NCBI GenBank assembly: GCA_000697355.1
Contig: JNEN01000784.1
Location: 62,001-126,000 of the forward strand
Source: Syncephalastrum monosporum B8922
Lineage: Eukaryota; Mucoromycota; Mucoromycetes; Mucorales; Syncephalastraceae
Reading direction: 5' to 3'
DNA length: 64,000 nucleotides
The translations under genes were made by a program, and so were the position numbers. The first letter of the stretch is position 1. The number at the start of each line of letters is the position of its first letter. The notes beneath the pieces were generated by a model that searched no databases, was not told the DNA's origin, and worked only from the letters and a program-made list of their open reading frames with translations. Positions 43,830 to 54,920 of the stretch are shown one piece after another.

Positions 43830-45630
43830 GCCCTCTCTGATGTTTGTACATAGTACCTCCTTCGAGTTATGATGCCTTTTGTGTATGTACCCGTTTTTTT
43901 TTTCTGTACTCTTTTCCCCACATCATCTACAAACATCAAAAAATAGGTCTCATGGCCCCTCCCAAGCACATTCACACACACAGACACACGCGCAACATAT
44001 ATACGCACACATATTCACACCAATATCATGCCTTCAATTACCCCTTCTTTCGCCTGCTACATTTTTTTTTTTTTTTTGTCGTCTTCACCATCCCCTTCCG
44101 ACGCGCTTATTCGAACGAATCGAGTTTTTTTTTATTCTTTTATTTTTATTTTTTCCCTTATCATTACCATTACCCACGCACAAAAAAAAAAAAAAAAAAG
44201 AAATAAGAAAAAACATAGTTATAATGTATGCGTTCCTTACGTTTTTCTTTATATCGCGTGACCTACTTTTGTTATACCTCTTGCAATTTTTTTTTTCGGG
44301 TTCGTGTGAATTTCAGGCAAGACAATTTGTCCGAAAAAGGTCAGAAGAAAAAGAAAGATATGCAGGTGTTGTCCGCCGTGCGTGAAGGACACAGACGTGT
44401 GGGTCTCCATTGGCGCACGAGTATGTATATATGTATATATGTATGCGTGTATGTATTCTGAGGATGACAGTTCTCTTTTTTTTTCATGTTATAGGGAAGG
44501 TATTGGTATATCTCACACAAGAGTGGCTTGCAAAAGGCTCGTTCATGGCTGCGTCTTTCATCTTCATTTTCCTTTTTATGCTCACATGAACGTTACAGTG
44601 ATCTATCCCGAGCCAAAGCATCGGGTGCATAATTGTTAAAAAAAAGGGACACCAATCACAAAGCTCGACATCTCATCACACGTCAAACGAGAGGAGAGAA
44701 ACAGATAAGCACTTTACTGCGAGTCAAAAGAAACCTTTGGATGAGTCAAAGGGAGAAAGAGAAATATATATAATTGTGTCAACAGAAAGGAGAGGAGGTG
44801 GTCCGTGTGCGTTTGTGGCAACAAAAAAGTGATTAAGCGTTTTAGCGTATCTGTGACGGAAACTGAGCGCGCTGTTTGAAAGCGTGGCGCATCTTAGTAG
44901 AGTGGAAATAAAGCATCACTCATTGAGACATAGACACACACCCCTAAGACTACATACAAATGTGCATATATATACACTAGGCACATATGCGGCTCAAAAA
45001 GCAATGTGTGTTGATGTACTGATCGCCGAGGATAACAGAGGCAGGGAAACGATGTGATGAGAACATGACTGAGTGACTAAATGACGCGAATAAGGTTTGC
45101 AGCGCTTGTATCTTGCTCTCTTCGTCCCTCTATTCACGCGATCCCAGCCGATAGCAATGTGTCCAAGTTTTGGGGAAGCGCATTTGAGCCAGAATAACAA
45201 TGGACGCTTGGGCGAAAAGGAGCACGTTTCCATACAGGGTATAGTTAAAAGCAAAGACTGGGATGAATCTCTAGTTCGAGTTACTTCGGCAGAGTCACCA
45301 CAAAAGGCACTCGCCAAGCACTGCACATAGCATATACTGTATTAATGAAACGCAGGAAACCACAAAAAAAAAAAAATTCACAGGAAGAAAGAAGGGGAGC
45401 ATGACCCAATGAGAGCGCGCAAATGGGGGGTGGGGCCCACAAGACACAGCAAAGACTTTGATATTCTTTTTCTTTCCGCCCTCGAGTGACAACAACAACA
45501 AAAAAAAAACCTTCAGGGACCAGTCTATCTCTTCCCACTCGTCCGAAGCAGCAAGAAGCAGCACAGTAGCAGTCGTCGCAGTAGTCGAGCCTAGAAGAGC
45601 ACAGCAGAGCAGAGCACAGCACAGCATAGT
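43830..45630. other. 1.8 kb spacer with CA repeats and long T/A tracts
   Basis: Contains (CA)n-like sequence at 43966-44020, T tracts at 44060-44077, an A tract at 44182-44199, and TATGTATA repeats at 44420-44450. A G-rich/CAGCA-rich stretch (45540-45630) precedes the SSK1 ATG. No gene recognised. Confidence 0.55.
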
Positions 45631-48600
45631 ATGGCGGACAGTCAAGGCGATAACGGGTCCTGCCCACCACCACCCAAGCAACAGCAGTCTGTAACAGCGA
45701 CGACGACGGACGAAGCGACGACGAATCAGAATACCACCACCCAGCAGAGCGTAGCTCCACATACCACGAAGACAAACAGGAGCAGCAGCAGCAGTGTTAG
45801 CAGCAGCAGCAGCAGCAGTAGGAATGAGGTCGCCAAGTCAGCAGGGCCGCCATCGGCCTCGGATTCCAGCCATCACCACAACAACCCCCGTAACGATGCA
45901 GCATCACCCACACAAGCGCATTCACCGCACGCGTCATCTGCCGCAGACGACGCACCACCGATACCAGACGACGACAGTCCACAGCTACCACCGACGCTCT
46001 CGCGGCTGTCCTCGGACGATTGGATCCCTCAAGGAAAGACCCATCGGCCCCATTTGGCGTATCTGCGGTCGGCCTGGTCGACTCAGGATCTACGGCGGGG
46101 CACGGTCACGGACGAGGCGCCGCAGAGCATAAAAATCCCTCCCTCGGATGCTACATTTGTCAGTTCGCTTCGCCAAGAGGTCGAAACGACCGCGCTGGCC
46201 GCCGTCTGCTTCTGCACCTCGGGCGCAGTGCTCGGGACGTGGGCCGCTTACACCGCACAGCCGACCCAGATCAACCCGACTGCGCTGTATGCCCATACGC
46301 TGTTTCTGTTTGCCTGCTTCTGGGCTTTCACCTTGATCGTCTCGCTTCTCAAGGTCGAGATCCAGAGCCTGCACCATATTGCGGTTCTCCTGCTCGCCAT
46401 GACGATGATGCTCCCCTTGTTTTACGAGACCGGCACCCTCCCTGCGAGCCTAACCGCCATCGGATTTGCGTTGCTCTGCGCCGCGAGTCGCTTTGAACGC
46501 GCAGAGGTGAAACAGCGGGACGCGATGCGCCGCGCCCTGGACGCCGAGCGCCAGAGCGCACAGACCTACGTCGATCAGTCGATGGACATCCTCTCCAACC
46601 AGCGCCTCAACTTCTTGACCACCGTGTCCCAGGAAGTGCAAGACGCAGCGCTGATGGTCATGACCACCCTCGAGCAGTTCTCGCCCGCGAGTATCCTCGC
46701 CAACACCCACGAGCTGCTGAGCGCGTGCTCTATCGCAGTCCCCATCGCCAGCATCTCGGCCATCACGACCACCATCAAGCAGGTGTGCTACGTGAGTTCG
46801 CATCTCCAGTTACTGGGGCGACTCCTGCGGGATCCGGAGAACAACCTGCACAGCGAGGTCAAGCGCGACTTTGATATCGGCGAGCTCGTGCAAAACATGG
46901 GCGACGCCTTGGCGGGCATGGCCTCCAAGCTCGACGTGAACCTCGTCATCTATCATTCAGACAACGCCATGCATCACCACATGGTGCTTGGCGACGAAGA
47001 TGCCATCCGTCACAGCTTATTGAATGTAAGTGCACGCTCTTTAGGAACGACAAAGGCACTGACTGGTCACGTCCATTGCACTGTATAGTTGATGCGCAAC
47101 ATTCTGGAAGGCTGCACGCCCGGTGCCATCCTTGAGTTTGGTTTGAATGCGACGCCCAAAGACGATGTACTATCAGTGACCTTTGAGATCACGCACACGA
47201 CCTCGCCCGCCATCCCCGAAGGCCTGAGCCCAGCCATTTTGCCAAACGCGAACCTGACGGCCCAGCTCCTCGCTTTCATTGGTGGCGATCTGAGCGTGGA
47301 AGAGGTTGGCAAAAACAGAACACGGTTCGACGTGACTATGCAATTCGACTTGGCGCGCGAAAACAGCCGGCGCATCCTGTTGATGGAGGAGCCCTCCTTT
47401 TTGCGGTTCAAGCAATTCCAGAATATCCGATTCTCGACTGAGCCGACCCTCCAGGAGCTGCACAAGTTTATCAAGAACCTCAAGGGCGTCAAGATGGTCC
47501 TGCATGCGCGGGAGCTGAGCGTGTTTGCCAAGCATCTGACGAGCTGCCTCGCGAGCTGGAACGCTGACATTAGCCACGTCCCAGTCGAGCGTATCGTGAC
47601 CACCCTCGGCGAAGAGCAGTCCGAGGCGGACGACTCGGAGAGGTCGAGCGTCGCAAGCCAGCCCGTGGAGCTGTCTTCCGATGCGCAGTCGAATCCGGTG
47701 ACGTCCCCACGCGGCGCTAACCCCACTAATACAAGCAGCAGCAGCCCTCAGGTGCCGTCCCCAGCCCTCGAGGAGCAGCATATCCATTCGATACCGCCTG
47801 CATTTATCCTGATCGACGACGATGTAGAGACACTCGAGCGCAAGCTCCGCGAATTCCGTACCCAGCCGGCCGCCTCGGCCTACGCCCTGCAGACCCATCA
47901 GCAGCAGCAGAGGAAGCACAAGCACTCCAAGTCCGGCCCGCAGCAGAATTTCTTCCACCAGGGCACGACCGCCATCATCCACTTCACATCGCTGACCCAC
48001 TACAAACGCGTGCGTGATACCATCCAGTGGCACGCGTCCACCCCGGCCACCGCGCCCTTCTCCATCCCGCGCCTCGTCGTCGTGCCCAAACCAGCTGGTC
48101 CACGACGCTTCCTGACCGCGCTCCACACGGCGTGGCACAATGCAGTGGTCGAGCCGCATTATATGCCGATCGCCACGTCGCCGCTCAGCCCGCTGCCCAA
48201 GTCGATCGCGTCCATGGCACAGACCCCGTCCACGCCAGGCAGCGCGCACCATGGGACACCGCGCCAGGAGTGGACGCACCGGCCCTCGCCCGGCGGCGAA
48301 TCCAGCACGAAACGGCGCCCCAACAGCGGCATCTACAGTCCGCCCGCGACCTCTGCCCTGGTAAATGACTTGTTTGAGGGTAACAACTACTTTAGCGCTG
48401 GTGCGGCCGGCAGCGGCTCGGGTCAGGCCTCCGGGGGCAATCTGCCCTCGCCGCGCGCCAACCGTCGACGGTCGCATACCGACATTCAGCAACAAGCCTC
48501 CCACACCCCGCCCACACCCGCGGCTGCCCAGCCTTCGCAGCCCACGCCTCCTCCTCCTTCTTCTCAAGCGGGCCCTGCTCTTCCTCCTCAACCCACGACC

Positions 48601-49969
48601 CCGACCACGCCGAGCAAGTCGCCCAGCAAATCGCCCGGCGAGGCCCGACGACGCTCCAACACGGCTTCGCAGCAAGACCGGCCCAACCTGGACGCGCTGA
48701 CGTCCACGGCCAAGTCCGACATGGAAGGGGACACACGCGAGGACAAGAAAGAATCAGGAGAAGCACCAGCCCAGGAACCGGCGCCGGCCCAGCCTGCGAA
48801 ACGGATGACGAACTTTAAGCTCAACAAAAGGAAGAAATCCGACAAGAGCAGCGCCTTTGCGAATATCGTGAGTCCGCCGATCAACGTGCTCATTGTGGAA
48901 GGTATATACATGATTTGGGACATGCAAGCATATCAGGGGCGCTAAACGGTCTGTGCTTTGTGTGTGTGTGTCTAGATAACATGATCAATCAAGCGATTCT
49001 ATCCACGTGGATGAAGAAGCATAAAATCAAATACTCCGTCGCGAGCAACGGTCAAGAGGCAGTTGAGCGCTGGAAAGGCGGTGGATTCCATCTCGTGCTG
49101 GTATGTGAAAAACACGTTTTCTAATACAAGGCAAACTCAACGTCTTTTGTGTGTGTGTGTCTCTCTCTCTCTAGATGGATATCCAGCTGCCCGTCATGGA
49201 TGGCATAGCAGCTACCAAGATGATCCGCGAAATTGAAAAAGAGCAAAAGATCGGCGTTCTCCCCACAAGTTCATCCACATCGACGGCGACGACAACCACG
49301 GCGAGTGCAATGGCGGCAGCTGAAGACGTGCCACTGGACCTCGCTCAGCAGGTGACCGAGCAAGAACCACCCCCCTCGACGTTCCGTTCTCCTGTCATCA
49401 TTGTCGCGCTAACTGCGTCATCGCTCGAGTCGGACCGCAATGCGGCACTGGCAGCGGGCTGCAATGACTTTCTGACCAAACCCGTGAGCTTGGAGTGGCT
49501 CGAGAAGAAGATCATCGAGTGGGGATGCATGCAAGCACTGATTGATTTCGAAGGCTGGCGCCGGTGGAAACAGCTCGAGGCGGACAACAAGCCGGCCAAG
49601 AACACCACCACCAACACCACCAACACTACTAACAGCAATAATAATAATAATAACACGACCTCCTCAACCGCCTCTACCTCCGCCTCCGCCTCCTCTTTGC
49701 TCTCCTCAGCTCAGACGAAAAAAGGAGCATCCGATGCGACAGTGGCCAACACGAGCAATACGACCAACAGCACGGAGGGTACCAACAGCGAAACCTTGCG
49801 CAAAGGCATTGTGCTGCCAGGCGCGGTAGGTCTGAACAAGCGGCGCTACTCGACTTACGACGAGACCAAGCAACGACAAAATAGCAAACCGGTGATGACC
49901 AAGAGTGGGTCCGAGACCGAGCTGATCCCCAGCCATCGACGAAGGTCTCCGCCGCGAAATGCATTTTAG
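45631..49969 (+). CDS. SSK1: Ssk1 response regulator with membrane and pseudo-histidine-kinase N-terminus
   Basis: Response regulator that passes His-Asp phosphorelay signals to the HOG MAP-kinase cascade (Ssk2-type MAPKKK). Exons 45631-47025, 47089-48901, 48976-49100, 49175-49969, about 1375 residues. The receiver domain (NVLIVEDNMINQAILSTWMK ... FHLVLMDIQLPVMDG ... FLTKP ... WGCMQALIDFEGW) is typical of Ssk1; the acidic pair is E1069-D1070, phospho-acceptor D1113, T1191 and K1213. Upstream are about four hydrophobic helices (residues about 190-290), then RLNFLTTVSQEVQDAALMVM, aligning with the DHp box of histidine kinases but with Gln334 where the phospho-His should be. Next come an HATPase-like part (GDEDAIRHSLLNLMRNI) without a DxGxG box, and a stretch (VLHARELSVFAKHLTS ... 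FILIDDD) resembling a second, dead receiver. A long Ser/Pro-rich linker and Asn/Thr-rich C-terminal tail are disordered. Confidence 0.92.
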
Positions 49970-50525
49970 ATTATATTCTATATAGCATGCATAACGCGAG
50001 ATCACAGAAACTAAGCTATGGGATTTTTTTTTCTTTTTGGGTTGTGTGTAATGCGCTTTTTTTTTTCTGTTTGTTACGCACCGTTCTAGAGCATCAACAA
50101 GGGGTGCTGAAAGGAGCGTAGAGGAGTTCGTATGGGTCGACTGGGAGAAACGGAAGTGATTCTTGTTAGGAGTACAGGGAGGTAGATAAGAAACATGACG
50201 TTCCACGTCCGCGCGCGCGTCGCGCGCGCGGGAGTAGGCACGCATGTGCGCGCCAAATGCATACATTCACTAGGAAACATACATCACAGCCGGTGGGTGT
50301 CGCGCAAGATGACAGCGTGCACGCCCACTTGGGATACACCCTACTTTTTTTTTTTTTTTCCTCACCCGGAGACAAGATTTACGACGCAACCTGTTTGAGA
50401 GTATGGAGGCCATGCCCATAAACACCTTTTTTTTATTTTTTTATTTTATAGTTTACGTTCGATCCAATCTCCTCTCTTATCTCTTTTTTCTTTTTCTTTA
50501 TAAGAGCTGATATAATAAAAGCCGC
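49970..50525. other. spacer downstream of SSK1 containing a GC palindrome
   Basis: Has T tracts at 50058-50067, 50345-50360 and 50427-50450 and an alternating GC inverted repeat at 50209-50231. No gene recognised. Confidence 0.55.
50209..50231. repeat. perfect 11-bp GC inverted repeat, alternating CG
   Basis: CCGCGCGCGCG, one T, then its exact reverse complement. Alternating CG of this length is a classic Z-DNA or cruciform sequence. It lies about 240 bp after the SSK1 stop and 295 bp before the next ATG. Confidence 0.9.
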
Positions 50526-51227
50526 ATGTTTCGGACGGTTCGGTCCAGAGAGGATCTTTTTACTACTGAAAAATATATGACTACTTCCCACGCATCCGAT
50601 ACGCTTGCCCTTGCTGCCTTCTTGGCGACGACCGGGCCAGAAGAGCCCACCACCAAGAAGAAAACCTTCTTGCAACGCCTGCGCAAAAAGTCAATTTCGT
50701 CTCGACCTACTTTGCGCACGCATCACGCCAACGTCAGCAAGCCGAAGCATGTTGCGCTTCCCGCCTATGTGCCACCACAGCCTCTGCTTCCACCATCTCC
50801 TCCACCCCAATCGCAGCCGGTCGAGGTCGACTCCCACCCGCACACGCAAGAAGAAGAGCCGCACGACTCGGGCATCTCGCTCGTCGAAGAGTTCCCCAAG
50901 CCGCCGCCGTCGCCCATCCTTGAAGATTGTCCCAACTGCCACCACGCACTGCGGCGCAACAAGAGGCGCTCGCGCCGTATCTCATGTCCGGCCGCGATCG
51001 TCTATGCTGAGCAACCGCAGCAGAGCGAACCGCCGCAGACGCAACCGCAGGCGAGCGACTCAGCCCCGCTATCAAGCCAAGAAGCTCAGGTCCTGCTAAG
51101 CATGATTGAACAGTTGCAGTCGCAGCTCATGGCTGAGCAGCAGTCTCGCAAGCGGCTAGAGTCTATTCTTGCCCGTACAGACGAGCCCATGACGCCCAGC
51201 AGCAGCTGTCATGCCACCGTGCCATAG
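50526..51227 (+). CDS. unrecognised small protein with TEKYM and DTLALAAFLATTGPE motifs
   Basis: Single-exon gene, 233 residues. I do not know a function. The N-terminal pieces FTTEKYMTTS and SDTLALAAFLATTGPEEP look like the short helix motif seen near the start of many uncharacterised fungal proteins (from memory, not checked). Then come a basic segment KKKTFLQRLRKKS, a Pro-rich middle, a CPNC pair followed by RRNKRRSRR, and a C-terminal coiled coil (QVLLSMIEQLQSQLMAEQQS). The basic helix and coiled coil would suit a membrane-peripheral or scaffolding role (inference). A TATAATAAAA-like element sits just upstream (about 50511). Confidence 0.8.
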   Translation: MFRTVRSREDLFTTEKYMTTSHASDTLALAAFLATTGPEEPTTKKKTFLQRLRKKSISSRPTLRTHHANVSKPKHVALPAYVPPQPLLPPSPPPQSQPVEVDSHPHTQEEEPHDSGISLVEEFPKPPPSPILEDCPNCHHALRRNKRRSRRISCPAAIVYAEQPQQSEPPQTQPQASDSAPLSSQEAQVLLSMIEQLQSQLMAEQQSRKRLESILARTDEPMTPSSSCHATVP

Positions 51228-52193
51228 CGAAACCAAGAAAATATACCCTTACGTACTGTCCTTTACATTTAGCTTCTTATTTCATATTCTCTTTTGTTCA
51301 ACAGCAGCATGTCTTATCTATTATATACATCTCTTACTTTTTCCCTTCTCCTCTGTCCCTCTGTACCTCTCTACCTCTCTCTCGGTTGACTGCTGTCTGT
51401 CTTTGATGTGGTCCTAGTTCATTCTACATTTGTGCTAATTATTTTGAGGGATTTTAGGGGCGCGGGAGTTCCTACACGAGTAGGAGTCGTGGTGGGATGA
51501 CAGGTTAAGTCGGAATAGGAGTCGAGGATGCCACAATGTTGATGTACCCACGTAGATCATCTCCATGACCAGAAGCACGTACAACGCTTAACTTATGAAC
51601 GAAGCTCGACGGGTTGGGACCTGACAAACGACAGAAAAGTGAGCTTACGTGGTACGGTCAGGGGTAAACAGACGCAAAAGACGAACAATGAAATTGTCTG
51701 TGGTGCATGAATGCACATCTCGATACATACATATGTACTCCTCATCTTGATATCGGATATCCTTTAGAAATAGGTTTATGCTTTATCTGGGCTCTCTATG
51801 TAAGACCCTCCGGCGAAAATGATGGGATTACACTCTTTGTCATGTTCAAGGAGGGGCCACAGCTGACGGAATCTGCCTTCACGGTGCCAGACTATATCCA
51901 GGTGGACACACTAAGTTTTATTCCGTTGTGAATACACTAGGGAAGCGGAATTCTATACTATATACACGGAGGTACGCACCAAGAAGTTATTTGAGTGTCG
52001 TCTGTAAGCAGTCGCGTCGCCTCAAACTGCAGGCTGCATGCAGCTCCATACTTAAACCTGTATGACAGGTGGGCAGATCCATAGCGTGTAATACACACCT
52101 TTCTATAAAGAGGTCACTGAGCCATCTTCTTACTAACTCATCCCACCGTTGTCCTGTTTTATATCGCTTTATTTTTCCACCTCTTTTCTATCT
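51228..52193. other. 966-bp spacer
   Basis: Holds the 3' flank of the previous gene (pyrimidine-rich 51330-51400) and the promoter of the next. No gene recognised. Confidence 0.55.
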
Positions 52194-52833
52194 ATGACAG
52201 CCGCAGCAGTGGAATTCAGCGCAGAAAATACTCGTCCGACTGAGGAGGACATGACAGGAGGCACACCGTAAGTACAGTATTCTCTTTTGGCGGGCCATAC
52301 AAATAACAACCCAATCTAGGGAAGAGCATATACAGCGCTTGATGAAAGGCCCTGTCAAAGAAGCCGACGTGGCTGCCGTGTTTGACAACCTCAAGCCGGT
52401 GGAGCCCACATTCATGATTGGCTCTTGGAATGGTGGCGCGTTTGATACGGGTCATCCGGGTAAGGCAAACCTCGAAAAATCCCGCTGGGCCGGCAAGGAC
52501 TTCTTGGGCTTGGACGACGTTTGGCCTGTGGTGATCTATGACGACAACGGAGAGCGCATGTGGTCCAAGGAGCAAGGACAGGCTGTGGTATGTTCTACAC
52601 ACGAAAATGTTCTTTTTTTCTGCGTCTGTGTTCAATTGTTTTGATTCCATGCGACATAGCTTCGCGAGGTGCTCTACCGCGGTGTCCTATCGACATGCAT
52701 GATTTATGATAGTCAACCCATCCTGGATCATTTCCGCTATGTGACGGACGGCCTCGTTGTGGGTGTCATGGATACTAAATTGTTTCCTGAAGGCACCGGA
52801 TTGTTTTACTTCTTCCTCACACGTCGCCAGTAG
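52194..52833 (+). CDS. GXWXG/DUF4334 domain protein
   Basis: Small protein of the GXWXG-DUF4334 family, whose function is not established. Three exons: 52194-52267, 52320-52587, 52660-52833, 171 residues. The motif GSWNGGAFDTGHPG is the GXWXG signature; it is preceded by the helix LKPVEPTFMIG and followed by WAGKDFLGLDDVWPVV, the link to the DUF4334 half (LREVLYRGVLSTCMIYDSQP, then HFRYVTDGLVVGVMDTK ending FYFFLTRRQ). Length is as usual for the family and there is no signal peptide. The introns are 52 and 72 nt and canonical. Confidence 0.88.
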
Positions 52834-54920
52834 TTATAAGAAATCAAGCATCTACCACAAAACTATGTACCTCTCTTTAACTAAGTTTTTCGAGTGACAT
52901 CAAAGTACGAAACAAAGATTAGCCTATGTCTCGTGGTATATATCACATCTAATGACCAGGGCCCATATTTTGTTCATCGCGTTATGTTGGAAGATCAATT
53001 TTGAAAATCGACAATGTAGGGTCTTTCTGTGTCGCGCAGGATTAAACGGGCCGTGATTTCTTATGCATGCAGCGCGTAGTGGGGCTGAAACGAAGAATGA
53101 AATGGAACAAGATTCTAATATGCAAAAATACACGATGTATGGCGCTTTCTGAGTATCCATACTCATGATCTGCTTGGTGCTGTACGTTCTAAGAAGGTTT
53201 ACGTCGTCTAGGGACATGTCACACATATACTACGGCACGGCGAGTGGATTCACAGCGGCAAAGCAGCGGGAAAAGGGTCAACATTAAGCAGCGACAGAGG
53301 GGATGAAGCTCACTTGGGGTGAGTGCAGATGGCTGGGGAGAAGAGAGGGGGAATGAGTCCTGGTGGTCGTCCGTGAGATTCGTCCAAGTTTGTTCAGAGA
53401 GCGCGGCATCCTGTTCACGCGGCCGTGACGCAGGTGCGTACAGCAAAAAAGCGCTTCATCTGCAAGGCACTTCTTGTTCTGAAGTATATTATACATAGGG
53501 GATGAATTCAACGCGGAGTGAGCTTCTGGGCAGGACCATGCAGGACAAGACGAAGGGATATGCTCGGCTCAATGAAAATTAATTTTTCTCGGCCCTTCTG
53601 TTCTTGCTTTGAATCTAGACCTACCCAGGAGCCATTTTCGTGTTAGGGGGGCCTGGTCCGCGGCATATCAAGGGAGCTAGTGTTGCCTTACATAAGAGAT
53701 CTCGAATATTCATCGGTACGGCTCGGGGAGCTTCTAGAAGAACAAAGAATTAAGTGGAGAGATAGGCCCCTGAAAGAACTGCTTTTGGACTTTGCTAGGA
53801 AATTGAGAGACCTAAAATGATAAACGTAGAGAGCACGGCGCTCCGCTTCGTAAAGGAGAAACAGATGAGTACATACTTCATTGGCGGCCAATACTTCCAC
53901 CATGGTTAAAGGGAAAGGGGTTACAAGTAGGTCTGGTAGAACAACCCATGTGTGCTGGGGTGGGTACTCTTTAGAAAATGTCTCCAGCTGTCCTGAGGTA
54001 CAACTTAGGGATGTCGAGGCGCTTGCGAGCCTACATCTTCTTAGATAAGGGCAACCAGGACAAACGTGCCTGGTGGCACAGAGGACAACAGAAGCTAGGC
54101 GCTCCTGTGAGGAAGTATCCTGACTTCATAAAAGCGTAAACTGGTTCCTTCGCGGTGGGAGATAAAGCATATGGGAGCATGATGGTGCGGACGACTGAGG
54201 CAAGAAGAAAATTATTTGTACTCGGTCAAGAAATCATAATGCCCGCAATTACTGCTCTACCTCTAGCAGGACGAGATACAGTTCAGTGATTTACTGAAGG
54301 AAGAAAAAGCCATAGTTCGAAGACTAACCTGACAAGCTTGTATAACGATATCATGTACGTTTGTTTCTTTTTTAGATATGCTTCCACATGTTGCTCCATA
54401 GTAGCTCGTTAGCTTTACAATATACAGCTGGATGGATAGGTACCAAATGTTTTCAAAGCGAAACATCCTATTGTGATGCAAGTAGATGCATGAGATGTTT
54501 TGTTATATATATACTTTTCAGTTATAGAAACATTGAGACAACGACTGTACAAATATGAAATCATCCTACTCAATCATTCCATTTGGCTTCTGCTCGATCC
54601 ACGACCTTCCAGGGACCATGGAATGGCATGGAAGATGACCCGTCTGAAAGCATGAGACACCTGGCCAGAAGCTGTACAAAGGTTGGCCTGATATTATAGC
54701 AGCCCCTCGGCCCCTCTTCCACCCCCCCCCACATAGCGTATGATATCCGTGATAGAAAAATGCCTTTTCAACTTCTCTGGAACGAGCGGCGCGTAAGGGA
54801 CGCGCCCTAACTCGCTCTTTGGACCCAGGACACATTTAACAAAAGCCTCTTGGGCCTGGTTTATGGAAATGCAAATAGTATGAGACAAGGATGAACATTA
54901 AAAGGATACGGTACATGGGA
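52834..54920. other. 2.1 kb spacer, convergent genes on both sides
   Basis: Between the 3' ends of the DUF4334 gene and NOC2. Short open frames only, the longest about 100 codons, none recognised. A run of nine C's at about 54722-54731 stands out. No RNA gene recognised. Confidence 0.5.

Noticed and set aside
47173..48675. 500-codon minus-strand open frame inside SSK1
   Set aside because: Arg/Gly/Leu-rich composition typical of the antisense of a GC-rich coding exon; the sense strand is clearly Ssk1.
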